The notes under the pieces were generated by a model that was given only the letters and a program-made list of their open reading frames with translations, searched no databases and had not been told where the DNA came from. Made by a program: the position numbers and the translations under genes. Shown here one piece after another: positions 1-12,852 of a stretch of 64,000 bases of DNA (positions are counted from its first letter, which is position 1; the number at the start of each line of letters is the position of its first letter). The DNA comes from Pythium myriotylum (taxonomy: Eukaryota > Oomycota > Peronosporomycetes > Pythiales > Pythiaceae): positions 62,001 to 126,000 of the forward strand of contig JALJCQ010000021.1 in assembly GCA_023091665.1 (NCBI GenBank). Direction: 5' to 3'.

Positions 1-8
1 CAACAACA

Positions 9-72
9 CAAAGACACAAAGACACACAGACACACAGACACACAGACACACAGACGCACAGACACACGGATA
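9..72 (+). repeat. (GACACACA)n microsatellite, representative
   Basis: An 8-bp period of GACACACA with one GACGCACA variant near the 3' end. It precedes each unit's unique segment and is one of the two main sources of unit length variation. Confidence 0.9.
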
Positions 73-415
73 CGACGAATGCGAACGTGCATAAACCGTG
101 AGTTCTGCGCGAGTCGAATAGATGGGGTGCACTGTCCAGTCAAGTTCGGTGATGACGATGGGAGCCGAGGTGGCTTTGGCTTTTGGTGTGGAGTCGCGTG
201 GAAGGTGTCTCCGCTGTCGAGCGCACGGCGAGATCAACGCGTTGGGGTGAGTGGCGAGTTGGTGTTGGTGTTGGTCTACGATACGAATGCGTGGTGTGGA
301 GCGTGGAGGGTGTTGTTAGAGTGTGTGGGAAGTTGTGTGGTGATGTGTTGTTTTGTCCTGGCGTGTTGTGTGTAAGTGTAGTGATGGGTGGGTCAAAAAG
401 TGTCAATATTGGCGT

Positions 416-497
416 GTCAGTTTGCCCGAGTGGTCTAAGGGGTTACGTTCAGGTCGTAATGTATTCGTACTCGTGGGTTCAAATCCCACAGCTGACA
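416..497 (+). tRNA. tRNA-Leu (anticodon CAG), array copy 1
   Basis: Class II tRNA gene of 82 nt without encoded CCA. The acceptor arms GTCAGTT and AGCTGAC pair with one G-U. The D stem is CCC/GGG, and the D loop carries the A-box core GAGTGG. The anticodon stem TTACG/CGTAA closes the loop TTCAGGT, giving anticodon CAG, which reads CTG codons. The long variable arm has a GTA/TAC stem with a TTCG loop. The T stem GTGGG/CCCAC closes loop TTCAAAT, and the discriminator is A, typical of leucine tRNA. The B box is GGTTCAAATCC. TTTT at 498-501 directly follows the discriminator and is the expected Pol III terminator. No intron is present. The sequence is identical in all 18 copies. Nine heptamers follow in this unit. 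Confidence 0.96.
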
Positions 498-514
498 TTT
501 TGACACGTTTTGCA

Positions 515-595
515 CCGACACACAACACACAAACACAAACACACACACAAACACAAACACACACAACACACACACCAACACACAAGCACCCACCA
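515..595 (+). repeat. CA-rich microsatellite after the tRNA gene, representative
   Basis: Alternating CA with interspersed AAACACA blocks, starting about 17 bp after the Pol III terminator. An 18-bp block containing (CA)n and AAACACAAAC is present zero to two extra times in different units (longest at 15590-15665 and 18369-18444). Confidence 0.9.
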
Positions 596-656
596 CACCC
601 ATGCCCTTACACACCACCCACAACCACCCCCTCCTCCCCTCCCCCACCACCACACG

Positions 657-733
657 TCTCCCTTCTCCCCCTCTCTCTCTCTCCTCCTCCTCCTCCTCCT
701 CTCTCTCTCTCTCCTCCCTCTCCTCCCCTCTTC
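657..733 (+). repeat. Pure pyrimidine tract, (CT)n and (CTC)n, representative
   Basis: Seventy-seven consecutive pyrimidines containing CT and CTC runs with local mirror symmetry, which could form H-DNA. Every unit has it, and the CTC run length varies strongly between units (compare 3400-3450 with 2040-2085). Confidence 0.93.
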
Positions 734-1060
734 GCCTCTTCCCACACCATGACCTTTTGAGGCGCTGTCTCCTGACCGGGTCCTGTCCATTCATTACCCG
801 TCGCATTGCATTGCCCGGAGTCCGCTGTCCCGACACCCATGAAGTGTGTCCAATCTTTGCCGCTGTTGGTTCTCCTTGCCTGGCATGACCGCCGTGTTGG
901 GTGGAGCGGTGGCGGGAGAACGTGTTGCTTGGTGATTGCGTGCTTTGTTCGTGGATATCTGTTGTTTGTGTGTGGCGTGAAGCCCCGAGTCAAATTCTGG
1001 AGTAGCCCAGTGTCCTCGGAGCGCGAGGCAAGCGTTGGGAGCACTCGTGTCTGTCTGGAC

Positions 1061-1123
1061 AAAGGGCAAAGGGCAAAGGGCAAAGGGCAAAGGGCAAAGG
1101 GCAAAGGGCAAAGGGCAAAGGGC
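1061..1123 (+). repeat. (AAAGGGC)9 minisatellite, representative of all units
   Basis: Nine perfect 7-bp units. GGG runs separated by CAAA satisfy the G3N4 pattern for an intramolecular G-quadruplex on the plus strand. Equivalent blocks occur in copies 1-17, at positions given under each tRNA, and range from 4 to 12 units. Confidence 0.95.
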
Positions 1124-1777
1124 AAAAGACAAAGAGGCAAGGCGGGAACCAAGCAACACGACAGAAAGAAGCAATACTAGGAAGAGGAGGTGAGACTACA
1201 GAGAAAGAGGCGAGACTAGAAAGAACGAAGACTAGGCAAAAACAGAGAAACAACGAAGACGGGGAGACGGGATGGCGGGAAGAAGAAGAGAAACTAAAAC
1301 ACACACGGCAACTGACCGCCAACAACAGCAGGCAGCAAAGCCACTCGCCAGGCACACACATTAATACACAGACACATAGACACATACAACAACACAAAGA
1401 CACACAGACACACAGACGCACAGACACACAGATACGACGAATGCGAACGTGCATAAACCGTGAGTTCTGCGCGAGTCGAATAGATGGGGTGCACTGTCCA
1501 GTCAAGTTCGGTGATGACGATGGGAGCCGAGGTGGCTTTGGCTTTTGGTGTGGAGTCGCGTGGAAGGTGTCTCCGCTGTCGAGCGCACGGCGAGATCAAC
1601 GCGTTGGGGTGAGTGGCGAGTTGGTGTTGGTGTTGGTCTACGATACGAATGCGTGGTGTGGAGCGTGGAGGGTGTTGTTAGAGTGTGTGGGAAGTTGTGT
1701 GGTGATGTGTTGTTTTGTCCTGGCGTGTTGTGTGTAAGTGTAGTGATGGGTGGGTCAAAAAGTGTCAATATTGGCGT

Positions 1778-1859
1778 GTCAGTTTGCCCGAGTGGTCTAA
1801 GGGGTTACGTTCAGGTCGTAATGTATTCGTACTCGTGGGTTCAAATCCCACAGCTGACA
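1778..1859 (+). tRNA. tRNA-Leu (CAG), array copy 2
   Basis: Same gene 1362 bp after copy 1, with TTTT at 1860-1863. Nine AAAGGGC heptamers at 2424-2486. Confidence 0.96.
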
Positions 1860-3140
1860 TTTTGACACGTTTTGCACCGACACACAACACACAAACACAA
1901 ACACACACACAAACACAAACACACACAACACACACACCAACACACAAGCACCCACCACACCCATGCCCTTACACACCACCCACAACCACCCCCTCCTCCC
2001 CTCCCCCACCACCACACGTCTCCCTTCTCCCCCTCTCTCTCTCTCCTCCTCCTCCTCCTCTCTCTCTCTCTCTCTCCTCCCTCTCCTCCCCTCTTCGCCT
2101 CTTCCCACACCATGACCTTTTGAGGCGCTGTCTCCTGACCGGGTCCTGTCCATTCATTACCCGTCGCATTGCATTGCCCGGAGTCCGCTGTCCCGACACC
2201 CATGAAGTGTGTCCAATCTTTGCCGCTGTTGGTTCTCCTTGCCTGGCATGACCGCCGTGTTGGGTGGAGCGGTGGCGGGAGAACGTGTTGCTTGGTGATT
2301 GCGTGCTTTGTTCGTGGATATCTGTTGTTTGTGTGTGGCGTGAAGCCCCGAGTCAAATTCTGGAGTAGCCCAGTGTCCTCGGAGCGCGAGGCAAGCGTTG
2401 GGAGCACTCGTGTCTGTCTGGACAAAGGGCAAAGGGCAAAGGGCAAAGGGCAAAGGGCAAAGGGCAAAGGGCAAAGGGCAAAGGGCAAAAGACAAAGAGG
2501 CAAGGCGGGAACCAAGCAACACGACAGAAAGAAGCAATACTAGGAAGAGGAGGTGAGACTACAGAGAAAGAGGCGAGACTAGAAAGAACGAAGACTAGGC
2601 AAAAACAGAGAAACAACGAAGACGGGGAGACGGGATGGCGGGAAGAAGAAGAGAAACTAAAACACACACGGCAACTGACCGCCAACAACAGCAGGCAGCA
2701 AAGCCACTCGCCAGGCACACACATTAATACACAGACACATAGACACATACAACAACACAAAGACACACAGACACACAGACGCACAGACACACGGATACGA
2801 CGAATGCGAACGTGCATAAACCGTGAGTTCTGCGCGAGTCGAATAGATGGGGTGCACTGTCCAGTCAAGTTCGGTGATGACGATGGGAGCCGAGGTGGCT
2901 TTGGCTTTTGGTGTGGAGTCGCGTGGAAGGTGTCTCCGCTGTCGAGCGCACGGCGAGATCAACGCGTTGGGGTGAGTGGCGAGTTGGTGTTGGTGTTGGT
3001 CTACGATACGAATGCGTGGTGTGGAGCGTGGAGGGTGTTGTTAGAGTGTGTGGGAAGTTGTGTGGTGATGTGTTGTTTTGTCCTGGCGTGTTGTGTGTAA
3101 GTGTAGTGATGGGTGGGTCAAAAAGTGTCAATATTGGCGT

Positions 3141-3222
3141 GTCAGTTTGCCCGAGTGGTCTAAGGGGTTACGTTCAGGTCGTAATGTATTCGTACTCGTG
3201 GGTTCAAATCCCACAGCTGACA
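3141..3222 (+). tRNA. tRNA-Leu (CAG), array copy 3
   Basis: Same gene with an expanded CTC tract downstream in this unit; nine heptamers at 3796-3858. Confidence 0.96.
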
Positions 3223-4544
3223 TTTTGACACGTTTTGCACCGACACACAACACACAAACACAAACACACACACAAACACAAACACACACAACACACACAC
3301 CAACACACAAGCACCCACCACACCCATGCCCTTACACACCACCCACAACCACCCCCTCCTCCCCTCCCCCACCACCACACGTCTCCCTTCTCCCCCTCTC
3401 TCTCCTCCTCCTCCTCCTCCTCCTCCTCCTCCTCTCTCTCTCTCTCTCCTCCCTCTCCTCCCCTCTTCGCCTCTTCCCACACCATGACCTTTTGAGGCGC
3501 TGTCTCCTGACCGGGTCCTGTCCATTCATTACCCGTCGCATTGCATTGCCCGGAGTCCGCTGTCCCGACACCCATGAAGTGTGTCCAATCTTTGCCGCTG
3601 TTGGTTCTCCTTGCCTGGCATGACCGCCGTGTTGGGTGGAGCGGTGGCGGGAGAACGTGTTGCTTGGTGATTGCGTGCTTTGTTCGTGGATATCTGTTGT
3701 TTGTGTGTGGCGTGAAGCCCCGAGTCAAATTCTGGAGTAGCCCAGTGTCCTCGGAGCGCGAGGCAAGCGTTGGGAGCACTCGTGTCTGTCTGGACAAAGG
3801 GCAAAGGGCAAAGGGCAAAGGGCAAAGGGCAAAGGGCAAAGGGCAAAGGGCAAAGGGCAAAAGACAAAGAGGCAAGGCGGGAACCAAGCAACACGACAGA
3901 AAGAAGCAATACTAGGAAGAGGAGGTGAGACTACAGAGAAAGAGGCGAGACTAGAAAGAACGAAGACTAGGCAAAAACAGAGAAACAACGAAGACGGGGA
4001 GACGGGATGGCGGGAAGAAGAAGAGAAACTAAAACACACACGGCAACTGACCGCCAACAACAGCAGGCAGCAAAGCCACTCGCCAGGCACACACATTAAT
4101 ACACAGACACATAGACACATACAACAACACAAAGACACAAAGACACACAGACACACAGACACACAGACACACAGACACACAGACGCACAGACACACGGAT
4201 ACGACGAATGCGAACGTGCATAAACCGTGAGTTCTGCGCGAGTCGAATAGATGGGGTGCACTGTCCAGTCAAGTTCGGTGATGACGATGGGAGCCGAGGT
4301 GGCTTTGGCTTTTGGTGTGGAGTCGCGTGGAAGGTGTCTCCGCTGTCGAGCGCACGGCGAGATCAACGCGTTGGGGTGAGTGGCGAGTTGGTGTTGGTGT
4401 TGGTCTACGATACGAATGCGTGGTGTGGAGCGTGGAGGGTGTTGTTAGAGTGTGTGGGAAGTTGTGTGGTGATGTGTTGTTTTGTCCTGGCGTGTTGTGT
4501 GTAAGTGTAGTGATGGGTGGGTCAAAAAGTGTCAATATTGGCGT

Positions 4545-4626
4545 GTCAGTTTGCCCGAGTGGTCTAAGGGGTTACGTTCAGGTCGTAATGTATTCGTACT
4601 CGTGGGTTCAAATCCCACAGCTGACA
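4545..4626 (+). tRNA. tRNA-Leu (CAG), array copy 4
   Basis: Same gene; the GACACACA block before it (about 4125-4195) is longer than in copies 2 and 3. Nine heptamers at 5193-5255. Confidence 0.96.
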
Positions 4627-5941
4627 TTTTGACACGTTTTGCACCGACACACAACACACAAACACAAACACACACACAAACACAAACACACACAACACAC
4701 ACACCAACACACAAGCACCCACCACACCCATGCCCTTACACACCACCCACAACCACCCCCTCCTCCCCTCCCCCACCACCACACGTCTCCCTTCTCCCCC
4801 TCTCTCTCCTCCTCCTCCTCCTCCTCCTCTCTCTCTCTCTCTCTCCTCCCTCTCCTCCCCTCTTCGCCTCTTCCCACACCATGACCTTTTGAGGCGCTGT
4901 CTCCTGACCGGGTCCTGTCCATTCATTACCCGTCGCATTGCATTGCCCGGAGTCCGCTGTCCCGACACCCATGAAGTGTGTCCAATCTTTGCCGCTGTTG
5001 GTTCTCCTTGCCTGGCATGACCGCCGTGTTGGGTGGAGCGGTGGCGGGAGAACGTGTTGCTTGGTGATTGCGTGCTTTGTTCGTGGATATCTGTTGTTTG
5101 TGTGTGGCGTGAAGCCCCGAGTCAAATTCTGGAGTAGCCCAGTGTCCTCGGAGCGCGAGGCAAGCGTTGGGAGCACTCGTGTCTGTCTGGACAAAGGGCA
5201 AAGGGCAAAGGGCAAAGGGCAAAGGGCAAAGGGCAAAGGGCAAAGGGCAAAGGGCAAAAGACAAAGAGGCAAGGCGGGAACCAAGCAACACGACAGAAAG
5301 AAGCAATACTAGGAAGAGGAGGTGAGACTACAGAGAAAGAGGCGAGACTAGAAAGAACGAAGACTAGGCAAAAACAGAGAAACAACGAAGACGGGGAGAC
5401 GGGATGGCGGGAAGAAGAAGAGAAACTAAAACACACACGGCAACTGACCGCCAACAACAGCAGGCAGCAAAGCCACTCGCCAGGCACACACATTAATACA
5501 CAGACACATAGACACATACAACAACACAAAGACACAAAGACACACAGACACACAGACACACAGACACACAGACACACAGACGCACAGACACACGGATACG
5601 ACGAATGCGAACGTGCATAAACCGTGAGTTCTGCGCGAGTCGAATAGATGGGGTGCACTGTCCAGTCAAGTTCGGTGATGACGATGGGAGCCGAGGTGGC
5701 TTTGGCTTTTGGTGTGGAGTCGCGTGGAAGGTGTCTCCGCTGTCGAGCGCACGGCGAGATCAACGCGTTGGGGTGAGTGGCGAGTTGGTGTTGGTGTTGG
5801 TCTACGATACGAATGCGTGGTGTGGAGCGTGGAGGGTGTTGTTAGAGTGTGTGGGAAGTTGTGTGGTGATGTGTTGTTTTGTCCTGGCGTGTTGTGTGTA
5901 AGTGTAGTGATGGGTGGGTCAAAAAGTGTCAATATTGGCGT

Positions 5942-6023
5942 GTCAGTTTGCCCGAGTGGTCTAAGGGGTTACGTTCAGGTCGTAATGTATTCGTACTCGT
6001 GGGTTCAAATCCCACAGCTGACA
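5942..6023 (+). tRNA. tRNA-Leu (CAG), array copy 5
   Basis: Same gene; the CA-rich tract after it is shortened by one 18-bp unit relative to copy 4. Nine heptamers at 6570-6632. Confidence 0.96.
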
Positions 6024-7318
6024 TTTTGACACGTTTTGCACCGACACACAACACACAAACACAAACACACACAACACACACACCAACACACAAGCACCCA
6101 CCACACCCATGCCCTTACACACCACCCACAACCACCCCCTCCTCCCCTCCCCCACCACCACACGTCTCCCTTCTCCCCCTCTCTCTCTCTCCTCCTCCTC
6201 CTCCTCTCTCTCTCTCTCTCTCCTCCCTCTCCTCCCCTCTTCGCCTCTTCCCACACCATGACCTTTTGAGGCGCTGTCTCCTGACCGGGTCCTGTCCATT
6301 CATTACCCGTCGCATTGCATTGCCCGGAGTCCGCTGTCCCGACACCCATGAAGTGTGTCCAATCTTTGCCGCTGTTGGTTCTCCTTGCCTGGCATGACCG
6401 CCGTGTTGGGTGGAGCGGTGGCGGGAGAACGTGTTGCTTGGTGATTGCGTGCTTTGTTCGTGGATATCTGTTGTTTGTGTGTGGCGTGAAGCCCCGAGTC
6501 AAATTCTGGAGTAGCCCAGTGTCCTCGGAGCGCGAGGCAAGCGTTGGGAGCACTCGTGTCTGTCTGGACAAAGGGCAAAGGGCAAAGGGCAAAGGGCAAA
6601 GGGCAAAGGGCAAAGGGCAAAGGGCAAAGGGCAAAAGACAAAGAGGCAAGGCGGGAACCAAGCAACACGACAGAAAGAAGCAATACTAGGAAGAGGAGGT
6701 GAGACTACAGAGAAAGAGGCGAGACTAGAAAGAACGAAGACTAGGCAAAAACAGAGAAACAACGAAGACGGGGAGACGGGATGGCGGGAAGAAGAAGAGA
6801 AACTAAAACACACACGGCAACTGACCGCCAACAACAGCAGGCAGCAAAGCCACTCGCCAGGCACACACATTAATACACAGACACATAGACACATACAACA
6901 ACACAAAGACACAAAGACACACAGACACACAGACACACAGACACACAGACACACAGACGCACAGACACACGGATACGACGAATGCGAACGTGCATAAACC
7001 GTGAGTTCTGCGCGAGTCGAATAGATGGGGTGCACTGTCCAGTCAAGTTCGGTGATGACGATGGGAGCCGAGGTGGCTTTGGCTTTTGGTGTGGAGTCGC
7101 GTGGAAGGTGTCTCCGCTGTCGAGCGCACGGCGAGATCAACGCGTTGGGGTGAGTGGCGAGTTGGTGTTGGTGTTGGTCTACGATACGAATGCGTGGTGT
7201 GGAGCGTGGAGGGTGTTGTTAGAGTGTGTGGGAAGTTGTGTGGTGATGTGTTGTTTTGTCCTGGCGTGTTGTGTGTAAGTGTAGTGATGGGTGGGTCAAA
7301 AAGTGTCAATATTGGCGT

Positions 7319-7400
7319 GTCAGTTTGCCCGAGTGGTCTAAGGGGTTACGTTCAGGTCGTAATGTATTCGTACTCGTGGGTTCAAATCCCACAGCTGACA
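7319..7400 (+). tRNA. tRNA-Leu (CAG), array copy 6
   Basis: Same gene; short CA tract and long CTC tract downstream. Nine heptamers at 7956-8018. Confidence 0.96.
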
Positions 7401-8696
7401 TTTTGACACGTTTTGCACCGACACACAACACACAAACACAAACACACACAACACACACACCAACACACAAGCACCCACCACACCCATGCCCTTACACACC
7501 ACCCACAACCACCCCCTCCTCCCCTCCCCCACCACCACACGTCTCCCTTCTCCCCCTCTCTCTCCTCCTCCTCCTCCTCCTCCTCCTCCTCCTCTCTCTC
7601 TCTCTCTCCTCCCTCTCCTCCCCTCTTCGCCTCTTCCCACACCATGACCTTTTGAGGCGCTGTCTCCTGACCGGGTCCTGTCCATTCATTACCCGTCGCA
7701 TTGCATTGCCCGGAGTCCGCTGTCCCGACACCCATGAAGTGTGTCCAATCTTTGCCGCTGTTGGTTCTCCTTGCCTGGCATGACCGCCGTGTTGGGTGGA
7801 GCGGTGGCGGGAGAACGTGTTGCTTGGTGATTGCGTGCTTTGTTCGTGGATATCTGTTGTTTGTGTGTGGCGTGAAGCCCCGAGTCAAATTCTGGAGTAG
7901 CCCAGTGTCCTCGGAGCGCGAGGCAAGCGTTGGGAGCACTCGTGTCTGTCTGGACAAAGGGCAAAGGGCAAAGGGCAAAGGGCAAAGGGCAAAGGGCAAA
8001 GGGCAAAGGGCAAAGGGCAAAAGACAAAGAGGCAAGGCGGGAACCAAGCAACACGACAGAAAGAAGCAATACTAGGAAGAGGAGGTGAGACTACAGAGAA
8101 AGAGGCGAGACTAGAAAGAACGAAGACTAGGCAAAAACAGAGAAACAACGAAGACGGGGAGACGGGATGGCGGGAAGAAGAAGAGAAACTAAAACACACA
8201 CGGCAACTGACCGCCAACAACAGCAGGCAGCAAAGCCACTCGCCAGGCACACACATTAATACACAGACACATAGACACATACAACAACACAAAGACACAA
8301 AGACACACAGACACACAGACACACAGACACACAGACGCACAGACACACGGATACGACGAATGCGAACGTGCATAAACCGTGAGTTCTGCGCGAGTCGAAT
8401 AGATGGGGTGCACTGTCCAGTCAAGTTCGGTGATGACGATGGGAGCCGAGGTGGCTTTGGCTTTTGGTGTGGAGTCGCGTGGAAGGTGTCTCCGCTGTCG
8501 AGCGCACGGCGAGATCAACGCGTTGGGGTGAGTGGCGAGTTGGTGTTGGTGTTGGTCTACGATACGAATGCGTGGTGTGGAGCGTGGAGGGTGTTGTTAG
8601 AGTGTGTGGGAAGTTGTGTGGTGATGTGTTGTTTTGTCCTGGCGTGTTGTGTGTAAGTGTAGTGATGGGTGGGTCAAAAAGTGTCAATATTGGCGT

Positions 8697-8778
8697 GTCA
8701 GTTTGCCCGAGTGGTCTAAGGGGTTACGTTCAGGTCGTAATGTATTCGTACTCGTGGGTTCAAATCCCACAGCTGACA
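8697..8778 (+). tRNA. tRNA-Leu (CAG), array copy 7
   Basis: Same gene. The heptamer block (9340-9388) has seven units, two of them the AGAGGGC variant first seen here. Confidence 0.96.
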
Positions 8779-10066
8779 TTTTGACACGTTTTGCACCGAC
8801 ACACAACACACAAACACAAACACACACACAAACACAAACACACACAACACACACACCAACACACAAGCACCCACCACACCCATGCCCTTACACACCACCC
8901 ACAACCACCCCCTCCTCCCCTCCCCCACCACCACACGTCTCCCTTCTCCCCCTCTCTCTCCTCCTCCTCCTCCTCCTCTCTCTCTCTCTCTCCTCCCTCT
9001 CCTCCCCTCTTCGCCTCTTCCCACACCATGACCTTTTGAGGCGCTGTCTCCTGACCGGGTCCTGTCCATTCATTACCCGTCGCATTGCATTGCCCGGAGT
9101 CCGCTGTCCCGACACCCATGAAGTGTGTCCAATCTTTGCCGCTGTTGGTTCTCCTTGCCTGGCATGACCGCCGTGTTGGGTGGAGCGGTGGCGGGAGAAC
9201 GTGTTGCTTGGTGATTGCGTGCTTTGTTCGTGGATATCTGTTGTTTGTGTGTGGCGTGAAGCCCCGAGTCAAATTCTGGAGTAGCCCAGTGTCCTCGGAG
9301 CGCGAGGCAAGCGTTGGGAGCACTCGTGTCTGTCTGGACAAAGGGCAGAGGGCAAAGGGCAGAGGGCAAAGGGCAAAGGGCAAAGGGCAAAAGACAAAGA
9401 GGCAAGGCGGGAACCAAGCAACACGACAGAAAGAAGCAATACTAGGAAGAGGAGGTGAGACTACAGAGAAAGAGGCGAGACTAGAAAGAACGAAGACTAG
9501 GCAAAAACAGAGAAACAACGAAGACGGGGAGACGGGATGGCGGGAAGAAGAAGAGAAACTAAAACACACACGGCAACTGACCGCCAACAACAGCAGGCAG
9601 CAAAGCCACTCGCCAGGCACACACATTAATACACAGACACATAGACACATACAACAACACAAAGACACAAAGACACACAGACACACAGACACACAGACAC
9701 ACAGACGCACAGACACACGGATACGACGAATGCGAACGTGCATAAACCGTGAGTTCTGCGCGAGTCGAATAGATGGGGTGCACTGTCCAGTCAAGTTCGG
9801 TGATGACGATGGGAGCCGAGGTGGCTTTGGCTTTTGGTGTGGAGTCGCGTGGAAGGTGTCTCCGCTGTCGAGCGCACGGCGAGATCAACGCGTTGGGGTG
9901 AGTGGCGAGTTGGTGTTGGTGTTGGTCTACGATACGAATGCGTGGTGTGGAGCGTGGAGGGTGTTGTTAGAGTGTGTGGGAAGTTGTGTGGTGATGTGTT
10001 GTTTTGTCCTGGCGTGTTGTGTGTAAGTGTAGTGATGGGTGGGTCAAAAAGTGTCAATATTGGCGT

Positions 10067-10148
10067 GTCAGTTTGCCCGAGTGGTCTAAGGGGTTACGTT
10101 CAGGTCGTAATGTATTCGTACTCGTGGGTTCAAATCCCACAGCTGACA
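10067..10148 (+). tRNA. tRNA-Leu (CAG), array copy 8
   Basis: Same gene. Shortest heptamer block of the array (four units, 10704-10731). First unit with the T-to-C marker in CTTTCGAGG (about 10398-10406). Confidence 0.96.
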
Positions 10149-11409
10149 TTTTGACACGTTTTGCACCGACACACAACACACAAACACAAACACACACAAC
10201 ACACACACCAACACACAAGCACCCACCACACCCATGCCCTTACACACCACCCACAACCACCCCCTCCTCCCCTCCCCCACCACCACACGTCTCCCTTCTC
10301 CCCCTCTCTCTCCTCCTCCTCCTCCTCCTCCTCCTCCTCCTCTCTCTCTCTCTCTCCTCCCTCTCCTCCCCTCTTCGCCTCTTCCCACACCATGACCTTT
10401 CGAGGCGCTGTCTCCTGACCGGGTCCTGTCCATTCATTACCCGTCGCATTGCATTGCCCGGAGTCCGCTGTCCCGACACCCATGAAGTGTGTCCAATCTT
10501 TGCCGCTGTTGGTTCTCCTTGCCTGGCATGACCGCCGTGTTGGGTGGAGCGGTGGCGGGAGAACGTGTTGCTTGGTGATTGCGTGCTTTGTTCGTGGATA
10601 TCTGTTGTTTGTGTGTGGCGTGAAGCCCCGAGTCAAATTCTGGAGTAGCCCAGTGTCCTCGGAGCGCGAGGCAAGCGTTGGGAGCACTCGTGTCTGTCTG
10701 GACAAAGGGCAAAGGGCAAAGGGCAAAGGGCAAAAGACAAAGAGGCAAGGCGGGAACCAAGCAACACGACAGAAAGAAGCAATACTAGGAAGAGGAGGTG
10801 AGACTACAGAGAAAGAGGCGAGACTAGAAAGAACGAAGACTAGGCAAAAACAGAGAAACAACGAAGACGGGGAGACGGGATGGCGGGAAGAAGAAGAGAA
10901 ACTAAAACACACACGGCAACTGACCGCCAACAACAGCAGGCAGCAAAGCCACTCGCCAGGCACACACATTAATACACAGACACATAGACACATACAACAA
11001 CACAAAGACACAAAGACACACAGACACACAGACACACAGACACACAGACGCACAGACACACGGATACGACGAATGCGAACGTGCATAAACCGTGAGTTCT
11101 GCGCGAGTCGAATAGATGGGGTGCACTGTCCAGTCAAGTTCGGTGATGACGATGGGAGCCGAGGTGGCTTTGGCTTTTGGTGTGGAGTCGCGTGGAAGGT
11201 GTCTCCGCTGTCGAGCGCACGGCGAGATCAACGCGTTGGGGTGAGTGGCGAGTTGGTGTTGGTGTTGGTCTACGATACGAATGCGTGGTGTGGAGCGTGG
11301 AGGGTGTTGTTAGAGTGTGTGGGAAGTTGTGTGGTGATGTGTTGTTTTGTCCTGGCGTGTTGTGTGTAAGTGTAGTGATGGGTGGGTCAAAAAGTGTCAA
11401 TATTGGCGT

Positions 11410-11491
11410 GTCAGTTTGCCCGAGTGGTCTAAGGGGTTACGTTCAGGTCGTAATGTATTCGTACTCGTGGGTTCAAATCCCACAGCTGACA
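11410..11491 (+). tRNA. tRNA-Leu (CAG), array copy 9
   Basis: Same gene; unit carries the CTTTCGAGG marker and five heptamers (12058-12092). Confidence 0.96.
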
Positions 11492-12770
11492 TTTTGACAC
11501 GTTTTGCACCGACACACAACACACAAACACAAACACACACACAAACACAAACACACACAACACACACACCAACACACAAGCACCCACCACACCCATGCCC
11601 TTACACACCACCCACAACCACCCCCTCCTCCCCTCCCCCACCACCACACGTCTCCCTTCTCCCCCTCTCTCTCCTCCTCCTCCTCCTCCTCCTCTCTCTC
11701 TCTCTCTCTCCTCCCTCTCCTCCCCTCTTCGCCTCTTCCCACACCATGACCTTTCGAGGCGCTGTCTCCTGACCGGGTCCTGTCCATTCATTACCCGTCG
11801 CATTGCATTGCCCGGAGTCCGCTGTCCCGACACCCATGAAGTGTGTCCAATCTTTGCCGCTGTTGGTTCTCCTTGCCTGGCATGACCGCCGTGTTGGGTG
11901 GAGCGGTGGCGGGAGAACGTGTTGCTTGGTGATTGCGTGCTTTGTTCGTGGATATCTGTTGTTTGTGTGTGGCGTGAAGCCCCGAGTCAAATTCTGGAGT
12001 AGCCCAGTGTCCTCGGAGCGCGAGGCAAGCGTTGGGAGCACTCGTGTCTGTCTGGACAAAGGGCAGAGGGCAAAGGGCAAAGGGCAAAGGGCAAAAGACA
12101 AAGAGGCAAGGCGGGAACCAAGCAACACGACAGAAAGAAGCAATACTAGGAAGAGGAGGTGAGACTACAGAGAAAGAGGCGAGACTAGAAAGAACGAAGA
12201 CTAGGCAAAAACAGAGAAACAACGAAGACGGGGAGACGGGATGGCGGGAAGAAGAAGAGAAACTAAAACACACACGGCAACTGACCGCCAACAACAGCAG
12301 GCAGCAAAGCCACTCGCCAGGCACACACATTAATACACAGACACATAGACACATACAACAACACAAAGACACAAAGACACACAGACACACAGACACACAG
12401 ACACACAGACGCACAGACACACGGATACGACGAATGCGAACGTGCATAAACCGTGAGTTCTGCGCGAGTCGAATAGATGGGGTGCACTGTCCAGTCAAGT
12501 TCGGTGATGACGATGGGAGCCGAGGTGGCTTTGGCTTTTGGTGTGGAGTCGCGTGGAAGGTGTCTCCGCTGTCGAGCGCACGGCGAGATCAACGCGTTGG
12601 GGTGAGTGGCGAGTTGGTGTTGGTGTTGGTCTACGATACGAATGCGTGGTGTGGAGCGTGGAGGGTGTTGTTAGAGTGTGTGGGAAGTTGTGTGGTGATG
12701 TGTTGTTTTGTCCTGGCGTGTTGTGTGTAAGTGTAGTGATGGGTGGGTCAAAAAGTGTCAATATTGGCGT

Positions 12771-12852
12771 GTCAGTTTGCCCGAGTGGTCTAAGGGGTTA
12801 CGTTCAGGTCGTAATGTATTCGTACTCGTGGGTTCAAATCCCACAGCTGACA
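12771..12852 (+). tRNA. tRNA-Leu (CAG), array copy 10
   Basis: Same gene; CTTTCGAGG marker, six heptamers (13408-13449) without the AGAGGGC variant. Confidence 0.96.

Noticed and set aside
416..497. tRNA-Ser or a tRNA-derived SINE
   Set aside because: Discriminator A, the CAG anticodon and the stem lengths fit leucine; there is no SINE tail or A-rich end, and a terminator follows directly.
510..760. Histidine-rich metal-binding protein
   Set aside because: The His/Thr/Pro-rich frame is just the (CA)n tract and its neighbour read in one phase.
1061..1123. Interstitial telomere repeat
   Set aside because: AAAGGGC (GCCCTTT) is not TTTAGGG/CCCTAAA; it is an internal 7-bp minisatellite recurring once per unit.
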